Origin: Apostichopus japonicus
Taxonomy: Eukaryota > Echinodermata > Holothuroidea > Aspidochirotida > Stichopodidae
Length of the DNA: 64,000 nucleotides
Direction: 5' to 3'
Assembly: GCF_037975245.1 (NCBI RefSeq)
Contig: NC_092580.1
Span: 34,131,001 to 34,195,000, forward strand
Both the position numbers and the translations under genes were made by a program. The stretch's first letter is position 1, and each line of letters begins with the position of its first letter. Under the pieces are notes generated by a model. It saw nothing but the letters and a program-made list of their open reading frames with translations, did no database searches and was not told the DNA's origin. Shown piece by piece: positions 48,926 through 59,064 of this stretch.

Positions 48926-49524
48926 GTTGGTTTGAAAGACTTTCTGATATTTTGCAAAGAATTTAAATAAGGTTGTATGAATGCTGGCAGTTAAATTGAG
49001 TCTTGTTTTGATAGTTTAATTCCATTATAAATAATGAAAATTAAAAGCCTAGTTTATTTGATGGGAAGTGACTGAACACTTTCAAGGACAAATGCTTTTA
49101 TCAATTAAGCACCAGAAATATTTTTGGCTAGTTTGGCACGATTCTAAACGCTTTGGCTGATCTGTTACAGATCATACCTACACATGTGATGTTCTACTTC
49201 CTTGACCAAAAATAACTTCTTATGCTCCCATTCAAACACAAAAATTATTCAAAGTATTGGAATGGGGCTATATGACATTTCAGACTGACGAAAGCTTTAT
49301 TAATGTTTAACTTTATTGGTGATTAACAAAGCTGTTACCTATACACGTCGTGTTGTACGTTCTTGACTGAAAGTTTGAGATGACATGTGAAAACCAATTT
49401 TCCAATTCTTCCGGGTTAAATGAAAACATCATAAGTCTATAGTGGAAGCATATATGAGTTCATATATAAGCATATTCGAGTAAATTTGCTAGAGAATCTG
49501 TCTTCTCTGTTTTATTATTTGAAG
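48926..49524 (+). other. Paralogous HYR intron
   Basis: Same family as 47960-48686, ending TTATTATTTGAAG. No other feature. Confidence 0.6.
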
Positions 49525-49767
49525 ATGTGACTCCTCTTATGGCTAGTTGCCAAAATAATATAATAACTGATGCAAGTCTGCAAGGAGGAACCACTGCAAG
49601 AGTTGACTTTGTGACATCATGTTCTGACAATATTGACACAAGCATTCAAGCTGATTGTAATGCAACCAGCGGAAGTGACTTTCCATTTGGTGTAACGATA
49701 GTGACTTGTTCCTGTCAAGATATTTCTCAAAACACTGACGAATGTTCTTCCAATGTCATAGTTCAAG
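49525..49767 (+). CDS. HYR relic exon iii (intact, counterpart of exon 25)
   Basis: This is 243 nt, phase 1-1, with all six cysteines and a normal GTTAGT donor. The first half (TPLMASCQNNIITDASLQGG) resembles exon 1 of the array and the second half (GSDFPFGVTIVTCSCQDI) exon 25. The intron after it matches the one after exon 25 for about 80 bp, until duplication copy B begins at 49855. No stalk or transmembrane exon follows, so it is probably no longer part of a working gene. Confidence 0.7.
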
Positions 49768-50870
49768 GTTAGTTTTGAGAGACTTTCTTATATTTTCAAT
49801 TTTTTTTTTAATCTGAATGCTGGCTGTTCAATTGAATCTTGGTTGAATACGTTATCAAATAAAGATTTCCAGTTATGCCATCTGATATCAAAAGGATGTT
49901 GCTTACAATCAGTTTTATACATAAACTTTTCTTTTAGATAAAAATTCTTTAAATCAGTTTTACCATATAGCTAAAGGGAGGTTTCGTTGACCTTTTATAA
50001 TACTTACGGTAATATATAATAACATATGAGGACAACCTATGTCTCTCATGCTTCATCTTTGTTAGGATAAGAAGTAAATTCCTATCTTTTAGCCGATTGG
50101 CTCCATGAATGTGCCATATATTACACTAGTAATATAGGTGATATTAACCCCGATAAATGGCTGCTGAGTTCCTTGTTGGCCAATAGCAAATGGTCGCTAT
50201 TAACCCTTCGTCAAGAATGACGCTATTATTTGAGAGTGACGTACTAGTAAAGACATACAGATCGCCTACGGTGTAACAATGGCAACTTATTCAGCCATCC
50301 ATAACCTAGTACAGGCCAATAATACAATACTTGTTAAAAAAAACCTCAATCTGAATGGGTCGTTTCGTCAGCTGACCTTGCATTAACCTATGGATAATGC
50401 TCGGTAAACTCACCGGCGGATGAATATATGTTGCAAAACATGGGGGAAAAGCATCTCAGTGAGCTCATTCCCGATCCTGGCTAGTAATGCAAAAGAATAA
50501 CAAAACGTCTGTGAAACGAATCAGATCAAGTATGACAACTAGCCATCCCCCCCCCCTCCAACCCCGGTGTAAACCTTGACCAAATGATGACCAGAATTTC
50601 CGTGAAGGCTACCTTTCAGCCTGAAGTACACTAACTGTAGTGTGCAAACAACAACGATTACCACATTTAGCAATGCTGACATTAATGTTATTAACATTAT
50701 GGTGTTAGGCAGCCAGCGGAACAAAAATAGGTGCATGGTAGGTAATAGTATCAAAAGTTATTTGAGGCTTCGAATAAAAAAAGGCAATGTTCAGATGTCC
50801 TGAGAGCAGCAATACAAGGAATCGAACCAACGAAAGACAGTTACCCAAAACAGTTGATTAACCAGGTTAA

Positions 50871-51171
50871 CCAGGCCGTAGCCCGGGTGGGGGGGGGGGG
50901 CATTTGAGAAGCATCGAGAACATTAATTATCGTCCAAATGTTACATAGTGTTACATAGTATATACTAGGTAAACATTACTTGGACTGCCATCATGACGCT
51001 ACAAGAACCGTATAGACGATGTTAATTTTGCCAAACATGCCGCCCAGATTGCTGGTAATGGCAACATTTATTTTGAGATCTGATGGTTTCGATATTTACA
51101 TTTCGAAAATGAAAATTTAGAAAAATTGTTTTCGGCAAAATCCCTTTAGCGGGTGGGGGGGGGGAGGGAAA
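50871..51171. mobile_element. hAT-like MITE relic in duplication copy B
   Basis: Equivalent of 39266-39592: 'ccaggccgtagcccgggt' then a G-run, and 'catgccgcccagattgctgg' in the middle. Because both duplication copies have it, the insertion came first. Confidence 0.55.
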
Positions 51172-52611
51172 TAATGCTTTACTTTATTAGCTCTGCTTTA
51201 TCCATTGATTAACACGCAGGTAATTGAAGAAATAAAAGCACGCTAGGGCATTCTGATGGTAGTCGTAGCCTATAATTGCTGAGGGGAAGCCATATGGGGA
51301 TGTTTAGGTGTAAATGAGTTGTTAGATTTGTGGTGTCACTATTTTCTTTACATGCCCAAAAGGGACCTACTTATTGGGAAGGGGTAGCAGATCGGGTGGG
51401 CCGTGTTAGGGACTGAAGGTCGCTGCCCCAGGTTAGTATGTTAAGAAAAGACCCTGGCATATGCGTATCTATTCGCAGTGAATAAATATTTATAGTGAAA
51501 CATTTGGAAATTGATATTGGGGCTAACAATGGAACTGGTAGGCGTTATAAATATATTTACGAGGCGTACTTTCACACTAGACTGCTTCACTGTTCACGCA
51601 GGTTCAGGTCAGAATCTCTCTACATTTATTGTTATACTAACAAAACTCGTGATACCAAACATATACACGGTCATCACATCTCCATATGTAATACTTATAT
51701 AGCGCCTCCCAAAACTCTCGAAGCGCTCTACAATAAAAAATATACGTGAAGAGCAGTTAAAATAAACATTATGATCTGTTCGAACGCCATTCCTAAAATA
51801 CTTGCCTAGAATCTTGAGGTTTCACACTACAGACTAATGAAAGTCAGATGAAATGATAATAAACATTACGCTAAAATTAACAGAAAGTGCACATATATAC
51901 TGTCCAGGCTTTCACATTTATCGTGAGTCTACGTTCAAGAAGTAGGTTGTGATTTCAGGGGGCAGCTGCCCACCCCACACCTGCAGGCGATACAGCCCTG
52001 TTAGAAAATGTCAGAACTCCGTCGATATTAACACAGCCTGCATTTATCGAGTTTTCATATCTGGTGTAAATCTGAATTTGCAACAAATAACGCCAGTCTT
52101 CTAGAAGCAAAAAGACCGTACAAGTTATATCGCAGTATCGTAAATATTACAGAGCAGGGTCTACATAGTACGTGGTGTTCACACTGATTGGTTGTTACAG
52201 TTATGTCCTCGTATCGAAATATTCCGCTGGGATTATTTTCCTGTGTAGTAGCGCTAAGAAATTTCGCAGTGTTTCACGTCAAAATAGAATTATTTTGTTT
52301 GAATCTACCATTAGACAAAACTGGTAAAGAGTTCTCATGTTTGTAATCAAAGACACGGAAATAATGGAATTTAATTCACAAATAATTTATCTTTATAAAT
52401 TAAACCACCTTTATGTTCCATTAAAGTTTAGGTATTTCAGATCCAATGTAATATGTGATGGATCTTCTCGATGAGGCCTCCAGGCCGGAATTGTAGCTGT
52501 GATTTTCAATATTTAATATTATGATCTTTGTACAAACACGAGACAAGCAACTTCGTAGCATGGTCAGTCACGTGGTTGGGTCTACTTTATTCAATCACAT
52601 ATGGCCATCCT

Positions 52612-53868
52612 TCAGTTAGCGGTAAAATGCTCTCCTGGTGTATAACCATACTTTGCTATCCATGCTTTACTGCTGCAACCTTTACAACCTCCCAGCCAAG
52701 AAGACCCGTATAAGTCGAACGTGTCCTTCTTCTCTGTGACGCCATTTTTTAGAAAATCCATCAACAAACAAGCCGACTTGTTATATACAATTCTCCTATC
52801 AAGATATTCGGTTTGACTGACCGTTCCAAACTTTTTCCATTTAAAGAAGGAGTTATACAAAACAGAGTTATTTGCTACTCTTTGTAAGTAGGTAGCAAGG
52901 TCTTGCATCGAATTAAAGTCATCCACATGGATAAAAGAATTTGGCGGTCCTAACCTCTTGTAGTCCTCTTTCTTTGCCCCAATAACCACAGGGATGCTCA
53001 CACCTGTGCTTAGCACTTTCCAAAACTTTTCAGAAATATATTCTTCACAGCAACTATTTTCGAAGGCTAAATTAAACATGTAGTCTCGTTGTAGCCATCC
53101 ACAGTTTGAGGAACGTCGTTTACATTTAGGTGTCATGTTACCACATTTTCCGAACCTGTCAATGGGCATGTATTCTGCCAGATCCTTCACGAACTTAGTG
53201 CGATCCCAAGAAATAGTATCACAGTGACTGGACATCCACATGGCAAACTTGTGGTGCAACTTATGATAATCCACGTCGATTTCGTCATCGTTAAAGGTAA
53301 CGTAGGGTTTGTAACGGCCATAAGGTACTGAAATGTCCGATTTGGAATGGTAAGTGTATGTAACGTTAAATATGTTCCTTCCAATGTTGTACTGTTTGGG
53401 CGGAATGTAGTCCATTGTTGTTAATGGGCTTTCGTCGGTAGTAAATACCCATATTTGTCGTGGTGTTCGCTTCGCTAGCAATCTCTTCCACAAGCTTTTG
53501 TCTTTAAAACCACCGGCGAATATAACCACTTTCGATCTCCTAAATTTAGAGGAATTTATATCTGCTCTCTGAAAATTAACAATTCCATTCTGACAGTCGT
53601 ATCTTTCTGGTACCATATTTTGGTTAAGCCAAAATGCTCGCAAACTGAACCACGTCCACAGATGTGTCCGATTCTTATGTTGGGTCCGATTTGAAACATT
53701 TATTGATCGATTTCCAAACGATAAATTAGTTTCAGAATTCCGAACGGCAAAGCTTGCAAACGCTCTCGAATTATAACCGCTCATTTTATTGGAAAATGTA
53801 AGAATAACACAGGCTAAGACTGATATTATAACAAAGAACAGTGATTGCATTACTTTGTTGGACACCAT
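52612..53868 (-). CDS. Alpha-(1,3)-fucosyltransferase, GT10 family, copy 2
   Basis: The product is 418 residues and intact, with the same layout as copy 1: MVSNKVMQ start, anchor SLFFVIISVLACVILTF, GT10 motif LAFENSCCEEYISEKFWK and VSIPVVIGA. I count 27 differences from copy 1 (about 93.5% identity). They cluster in the stem (R/S, T/A, H/N, D/N, T/F, D/N, I/T) and in a few surface stretches (GNMTPKCKRRSSNCG against GNMTDKCKRGSSECG, and SQTEYLDRR against SQTGFRDRR), while the donor-binding motif is unchanged. Both copies are therefore likely to be functional, with room for altered acceptor use. Confidence 0.92.
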   Translation of the reverse strand: MVSNKVMQSLFFVIISVLACVILTFSNKMSGYNSRAFASFAVRNSETNLSFGNRSINVSNRTQHKNRTHLWTWFSLRAFWLNQNMVPERYDCQNGIVNFQRADINSSKFRRSKVVIFAGGFKDKSLWKRLLAKRTPRQIWVFTTDESPLTTMDYIPPKQYNIGRNIFNVTYTYHSKSDISVPYGRYKPYVTFNDDEIDVDYHKLHHKFAMWMSSHCDTISWDRTKFVKDLAEYMPIDRFGKCGNMTPKCKRRSSNCGWLQRDYMFNLAFENSCCEEYISEKFWKVLSTGVSIPVVIGAKKEDYKRLGPPNSFIHVDDFNSMQDLATYLQRVANNSVLYNSFFKWKKFGTVSQTEYLDRRIVYNKSACLLMDFLKNGVTEKKDTFDLYGSSWLGGCKGCSSKAWIAKYGYTPGEHFTAN

Positions 53869-53998
53869 GATTCCGTTTGTCACCTTGAAGATTACCTACA
53901 AGGCTAGAATTAGGCAGACAACCTGCGCTGATAGAGGTGAACGCCTAATTGTACGGAATCAATGACTCATAACGGTGGTCGATATCACAGGCACTCGT

Positions 53999-54102
53999 AA
54001 CGTTATGTAGGTGCATAGTATAAAAACACGGAGCGTTATGTAGGTGTATAGTATATAACCACGGAGCGTTATGTAGGTGTATTGTATATAAACACGGAGA
54101 AG
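53999..54102. repeat. Minisatellite, about 42 bp x 2.5
   Basis: The unit 'acggagcgttatgtaggtgtatagtatataa' repeats from 53999 to 54102 with few changes. It lies just outside the end of duplication copy B. Confidence 0.8.
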
Positions 54103-54390
54103 GTAGGACACTCAATTCAAAACAAACGTTGCAAAGTCACCATTTTCACAAAAAGGTACGTTCCAATTTGACCAAAACCAGCGTACTGTAAGTATTAGCT
54201 AGAGTACAAGATGATCACCTGCGGTAAATCTGACTCCAATTAGACCTCTGTAGCACAGATGATTCGTTAATTTGCGGTCAAAATGATGAGTTGTACCGTT
54301 ATCACGACAATCCAATTCTTCTCGCCATTTTGAATGACGTCACTGGTTGGTCACGAACAATCCCATTGGAGGAAAGACGGGTACAGATGA
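54103..54390. other. Spacer
   Basis: A CRE octamer (TGACGTCA) occurs near 54335. Otherwise I see nothing. Confidence 0.4.
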
Positions 54391-54393
54391 CGT

Positions 54394-54640
54394 AATGAAA
54401 AGTTTGAAGTGAGGTAAATAAGAGACAAGAAACCGAAAGTCAGCCTTTTTCGTGGTACGTGTTGTCAAGTATTATGAAAAGTATGAAGTGAAGTAAATAA
54501 AAGACAAGATGCCGAAAGTCAGCCTTTTTTCGTGGTACGTGTTGTCAAGTATTATGAAAAGTATGAAGCGAAGTAAATAAAAGACAAGATGCCGAAAGTC
54601 AGCCTTTTTTCGTGGTAAGTTTTGTCAAGTATTAATGTTC
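54394..54640. repeat. 80-bp tandem repeat, three copies
   Basis: The unit starts 'atgaaaagt.tgaagtgaggtaa', contains 'ccgaaagtcagcctttttt' and ends 'gtggtacgtgttgtcaagta'. Copies two and three are almost identical; the first is more diverged. Confidence 0.85.
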
Positions 54641-55074
54641 ATAATCCAATTCCACTGAATCTAATAACAGGTGATTCGTTGTGTGTGTGCATATATCGCT
54701 TAGGGGCCTAACTATAGTATTATCAGAAAAAAATGCACCAGGAAAGCAAATGAAGCCTGTTGTAATTTATATTTTCTGTACACAGCGTAAAAGCCCATAG
54801 CTGGTGAAAGTTTGGTTTAACTTAAGAGCTCGAGGGAATATGTGGCGTCTGAATGCAATGCTTCAGAATTCCCATCTGACATTTAGATTCAAAAGCTGCT
54901 TCTTCATCATTCCCTTCCAAAAATGAATTGTAATATGAATAAGCCTTAATCCCAATGGTGGAAAAACCTGCGACTTTGCAGTACGTATTGATACAATGAA
55001 GTTTCTCTATAGCACGTGATAAATTTCTCTCGTCGAAAACTTCCTTTGTACTCAATAGTCAAGGTATAGAAGAT
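54641..55074. other. Spacer downstream of the PHD-finger segment
   Basis: A minus-strand frame of 77 codons (54822-55055) has no ATG and no recognised domain; it may be 3' sequence of the PHD-finger gene. Confidence 0.4.
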
Positions 55075-55695
55075 CTATTGTTTGCATGTTGTGCAGTACC
55101 AATAAGTGTCTTTCAGTTCCTGCTCCTCCCCATTAAGGCCCATGCATTGATATTGAAACCACATTGCACATCTATCACAGCAAACACAATCTGTAATACA
55201 TTCCAAGAAGAACAATCCACATGGCCATTTCAGGGTCTTTGGGTTTTTTGCCTTGCCTTTGCATTTTTCTTTCTTAGTAGGCTTCCTCTTATTGGATAAT
55301 TGGTTGGAAGAACTGCTACAGGATGCTGTCATGTCTGGGTTGGTTGATGAATGTAAGCTGGAAAGTGGTGGTAGCTTGGAGATCTTCTTCACATTGTTTC
55401 CTTTTCTGGGCTCTGACATTTTGATCTGCTTGCGGTGGGCTTCTTTCTTCTGAACCTTTGTAGATCTTTTGTATTCCCTCCTGAATTGTGCAGACGACAT
55501 ATTGATATGCTTCTGAAAAAGCTCCTGTCTAAGCTGTCTTGCACAATCATCAAACTCACCGTCTGGAAACAGCTTGTGTCACATGCTTGTCAAAGCTGGA
55601 TCCGACATGATTGTCTTAAAAATAAAATCGTACATTTCATCTCCATGGGCTTTGACGGTTTGCTCTGTTTCAAGTTTCCTGACAGTGGCATCTAG
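55075..55695 (-). pseudogene. PHD-finger segment of a PIF1-helicase-linked gene
   Basis: Reading leftward, the exon would open LDATVRKLETEQ after an acceptor CTGTCAG. It continues through FPDGEFDDCARQLRQELF and a Lys/Ser-rich linker to a C-terminal PHD-type zinc finger, DCVCCDRCAMWFQYQCMG then YWYCTTC, ending at 55075. The C-C ... C-C ... W/Y-x-C-x2-C pattern is that of PHD fingers, which read histone tails. A TGA at 55579-55581 interrupts the frame. The same frame and phase 0 link it to the helicase exon across the insertion at 55698-57580, so I think both are parts of one gene. Confidence 0.55.
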
Positions 55696-55697
55696 CT

Positions 55698-57580
55698 CAG
55701 GCGCGTATCCAGGGGGGCGTTGGGGGCGCGCGCCCTCGGGGTAGAAAAAGAGGAGGGAAAAAAAGAGAAGAAAAGAGGGAAAAAAGAGGGGGGAAAAGAG
55801 GAGGAAGGAGAGGAGGAAGGGAAAAGAAAAAGAAGAAAGAGAGAAAGAGAGAAAAAGGAGAAAAGGAGGGAGTAAAAGAAAAACGCCAAGACACCGAGAA
55901 GAGAACGAGGAACAGTGACATCATCACAGCACTGATCCCTATTATATACACATGGCCGGGTAGCCAGTGACGGATCGAGGATTTCGGAAGGGGCGTGCGC
56001 CTCACCCTATCCTTATACCGACAACTCCATTTTTGACTTTTCCATTTTTCCTCTCTCACTAATGTATCTATATATATATATATACTATATATGGTCTATC
56101 ATAACGCGTGTGTGTGTATGGACGCCTTAAACAATTGTGCTATGAAAACAACTGTGGCAGGTCTCGACCGAGTCGTCGGCCGGGGAACATGACGCATTTC
56201 GGGAAGGGCGACCGCCCCCCTCCCCCTGAGCATATTTTTTTATGATATCGCTAGTAATTTCAAAATAGAAAATGCTTAGATGAAACTTACAAGGCATGGG
56301 AAATGTCATTTCCAGCGATCTGGGAGGCATTTTTGGGCAAAATTTTCTTGTACGCTTCGCGCCAACCCATGGTTCTGGGTAGTGCCATTTCCAGCGACCT
56401 GGGAGGCATTTTCGGCCAAAATTTTCTTGTACGCTTCGCGCCAACTCGTGGTGGCGCTACGCTTAGATAGTTTGCCTACAGGCTTCGCCCCTCCATTGGC
56501 GCGCCTGTTCGAATTTGTAAAGCAAACAGCAGATATCACATCATATGAGTGATCATGAAAATGGCGGTTCCAGGATGAACAGCCTCAAAACGATGTGTGT
56601 AGTCATAGGAACCCAATTTGATTTTGGGGGATGTAACGACTTGCCCGAAAAATATCACCTAAATTTTTGCGCGCATTCAACATGTTAATGTCAATGTCAT
56701 ATAAGCAAGCATCGGTTATTACATCGCATGCCATCGTGTACCGTACGCTCCGTGGAAATTTCGCAGTATACCGCGGGATGCTAATGTAAACAACGAAATG
56801 TCTTATGTAGATGGAGAAAAAGCATGGTGGTCCAATTATGTCAAATTTGCAATTTAATTTTCTTTCAGTAGGAGCCCCCCCCCCCCCATCCCCGCCTCCT
56901 ACGCCTATGTGTGTAGTGTTCGCTCTCGGAAATATCTCGTATTTTTTCATTTCCTTCAACCAAGTTTTATAATAGCCGTTATAACAGGGGTTAATATTTG
57001 TACACCAATAAATTAACTGTGATTGAATTTTCGAAAATTTCCTTACCAACATTCTTCATCATACTTCCCTCTACTCGTTTAATTTTGACCGGTCTGTTAG
57101 GGGTTCAAGGAGGTTTTTCTATATTGGTTGTCCATAGATGAAATTTTGTGCAACATTATGGGTATGTTTTCAAGTGAGTTTATTCACGAGAAATGTGAAT
57201 TTTCAAATTCTGAACAAATAATGAGCTTAAAACCTTGAAAAGTGGGGCTGACGGGTATTGTGGGCCGCGACGTAGAATCACCTACAAAAGCAATGATCCA
57301 CAGGACATGCGATGAGGTCAAACATGACTTGTGACTGGTGACAATCTTCAAAAAGGTTTTGGATGGAAAAAACTATTGGGAAATACTTGGTTCTTAGGCA
57401 AAAGTGTACAATTGGTTGGTCATTTTCAAGCCTGAGAAGTGCCATTTCCGGTGATCTGGGGGTATAAAACCCAGAAATTTTCTTGTACGCTGCGCGCCAA
57501 CTCGTGGTGGCGCTCCGCTTAGATAGTAATTCGCGCCCCCCCCCCTCCCCCCGGGTTAGAAAATCCTGGATACGCCCCTG
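55698..57580. mobile_element. MITE-like insertion of 1,883 bp at an exon edge
   Basis: The left end CAGGCGCGTATCCAGG and the right end CCTGGATACGCCCCTG are inverted repeats of the 'CAGGGGCGTATCC' type, flanked by TAGCT at 55693-55697 and 57581-57585. The interior contains a pure purine tract, an AT microsatellite (56066-56092), a tandem pair of the MITE core (56281-56475), a further core near 57437-57525, and G/C-runs at the ends. No transposase is present. It is probably composite (nested MITEs), since an internal terminus-like 'cggatcgaggatttcgg' occurs near 55972. Confidence 0.6.
55743..55872 (+). repeat. 130-nt uninterrupted polypurine tract
   Basis: Every base from 55743 to 55872 is A or G, mostly as 'gaggaagg', 'gaaaaag' and 'gagaaaga' words. 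Such tracts can form triplex DNA. The apparent open frames on its complement are only low-complexity Phe/Ser/Leu. Confidence 0.9.
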
Positions 57581-57616
57581 TAGCTGACAGAAAAATTGAA
57601 ATGTATCATTACTTAC

Positions 57617-58973
57617 ATGGCAAAGGCTCTCTCTTAGATTATTTTTCCTCTGGATTCTGCAAGTGATGGTTTGTCACATGAAGTTTCATGTATACTTGCA
57701 GCAGTTACTACAAGCATGTCCAGCAGCTCCACTTGTCTGTGTGTGGTGTTTACAAACTCCTTGGCTTTTGGACTGTACATATGCCTCTTCACTGCCTCTC
57801 TCTTCCTGTGCCTCACTGTAGCCACACACCACCCACCAATATACCGCAACTTAGATCTGCCACCATCAAAGGTGTCAAACACCTTCTGTGCTTCCTGTGC
57901 CTCTCTGTCTGCAGCATCCTTCATCTGTTTAGTTGCATTTGTAGTAACAACTTCCCGAACTTTGCAAGCAAGGCCAAATGCCAGCCTAGATTGTATCTTC
58001 TCCAAGGTGGTGGTCAGAAAAAGTTGCTCCACATGGCCAAAGTAGGCTTCAGATCCCAAGTAGTTGTTGAAGGAGGCATAGAAAGTGGAGCAGTTGTGAT
58101 TTTTGGAGTTGCCTAGTGGTACAAGTGTTTCAAAGAGGCTTTTAACTGTGTTGTAGATTTTACTCATAAAAGAGTCGGCGATGCTGATGCGGGATCTCAG
58201 TAAAGTGATTTGGTTGTTAAGGTTTTCCTGCTCCTTTGTTAGGACAATCTTACAGGTCATGGCATCTAGTAAGTCTGTTGTTTGAAAAGGCAATGTGTCA
58301 CCTGCATCCCCTGTTAGTACCTTCTCGTACATATCCATGAAGTTTAGTAATTCTTCATCACTGTCAGGGTCTTTCTCTTCATGACAACTTGACTGAGGGG
58401 TGAAATCTGCTGCCTTTTGTTCAACTTGATGCAAGCTGTCCACATTAACTTGGCAGCAGTGAAGCGTATCCTTCATAGGGGTTGATTCAGAGTCATAGAA
58501 TTCTCTTGGTTGTGGCTTAAGTAGGTTCAGCTTAAAATGTGTGACATGTAGACCATCTTTGGATTGTGCTCTTTCAATTGCAACTCCGATCTGTCCTGGA
58601 AATGTCATATGTCGACAGTCTACTTCTAGTCTCTTAATAGACATTCCCTGGGCCTTGTGGACTGTCATAGCAAAAGCGAGTGCCAGTGGTAGCTGCTTTC
58701 TGCTTGCAACATCCTTTCCTTTGTCTGCAGAAAAGACTGTAAATCTAAAGGGATGAACATTAGTTGTACCATCCAATCCGTTAAACTGCACTGTTACATG
58801 GCTGGTGTGCATATCCTGCACAATCCCTCTTAGTCCATTCACTAGTGTTCGTGTTACGTTTGCTGTCAGGATAACAGGAGCACTTACCTTCAGATGTAAC
58901 ACCGGTAGTGCCACACTTCTTGACAGCGCTCTTATGTTCCCATCGTCAATTCCTTTGTAACTCTTCATAGTGC
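57617..58973 (-). pseudogene. PIF1-like DNA helicase, C-terminal part
   Basis: The exon begins after acceptor TCATTGCAG (58974-58975 on the plus strand) and is open for 444 codons from its ATG at 58968 to a TAA at 57634-57636. It contains VTRTLVNGLRGIV, then LALAFAMTVHKAQGMSI and IGVAIERAQSKDGLHV, which are the late motifs of PIF1-type SF1B helicases (usually 'LVNG.RG', 'A...TVHKAQG' and 'VA.SRA'). The Walker A and B motifs would be on upstream exons that are not in the window. The stop falls six codons before a consensus donor (GTAAGT at 57616-57611); a 1-nt length change in the A5 run at 57642-57646 would explain it. Such helicases occur both as host genes and in large transposons. Confidence 0.65.
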
Positions 58974-59064
58974 CTGCAATGATACAAAAATGAGTATTTA
59001 AAAATGTGCATAATATTTATACCAGCACAAGAGATTAATGGCTTGCAATGTTTACCCCTTCAGG
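58974..59064. other. Short gap between helicase and transposase segments
   Basis: Only about 90 bp separate the two divergent exons. Both begin with an acceptor-like sequence (TCATTGCAG on minus, TTTACCCCTTCAG on plus), so both lack their true 5' ends here and this is not an ordinary bidirectional promoter. Confidence 0.5.

Larger units (their letters stand above)
49855..53985. repeat. Segmental duplication, copy B (contains FUT copy 2)
   Basis: Collinear with 38259-42386. It starts 87 bp after the last HYR relic exon. It contains the matching MITE relic (50871-51171), SINE-like sequence near 51695-51735 and the second fucosyltransferase. G-runs differ in length between copies, as expected of slippage. 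Confidence 0.9.

Noticed and set aside
55692-56059. Open frames rich in Phe/Ser/Leu or Glu/Lys
   Set aside because: They are translations of the polypurine tract and of MITE sequence; low complexity only.
57671-58116. Plus-strand open frames opposite the helicase
   Set aside because: They are shadows of the PIF1 exon on the other strand.
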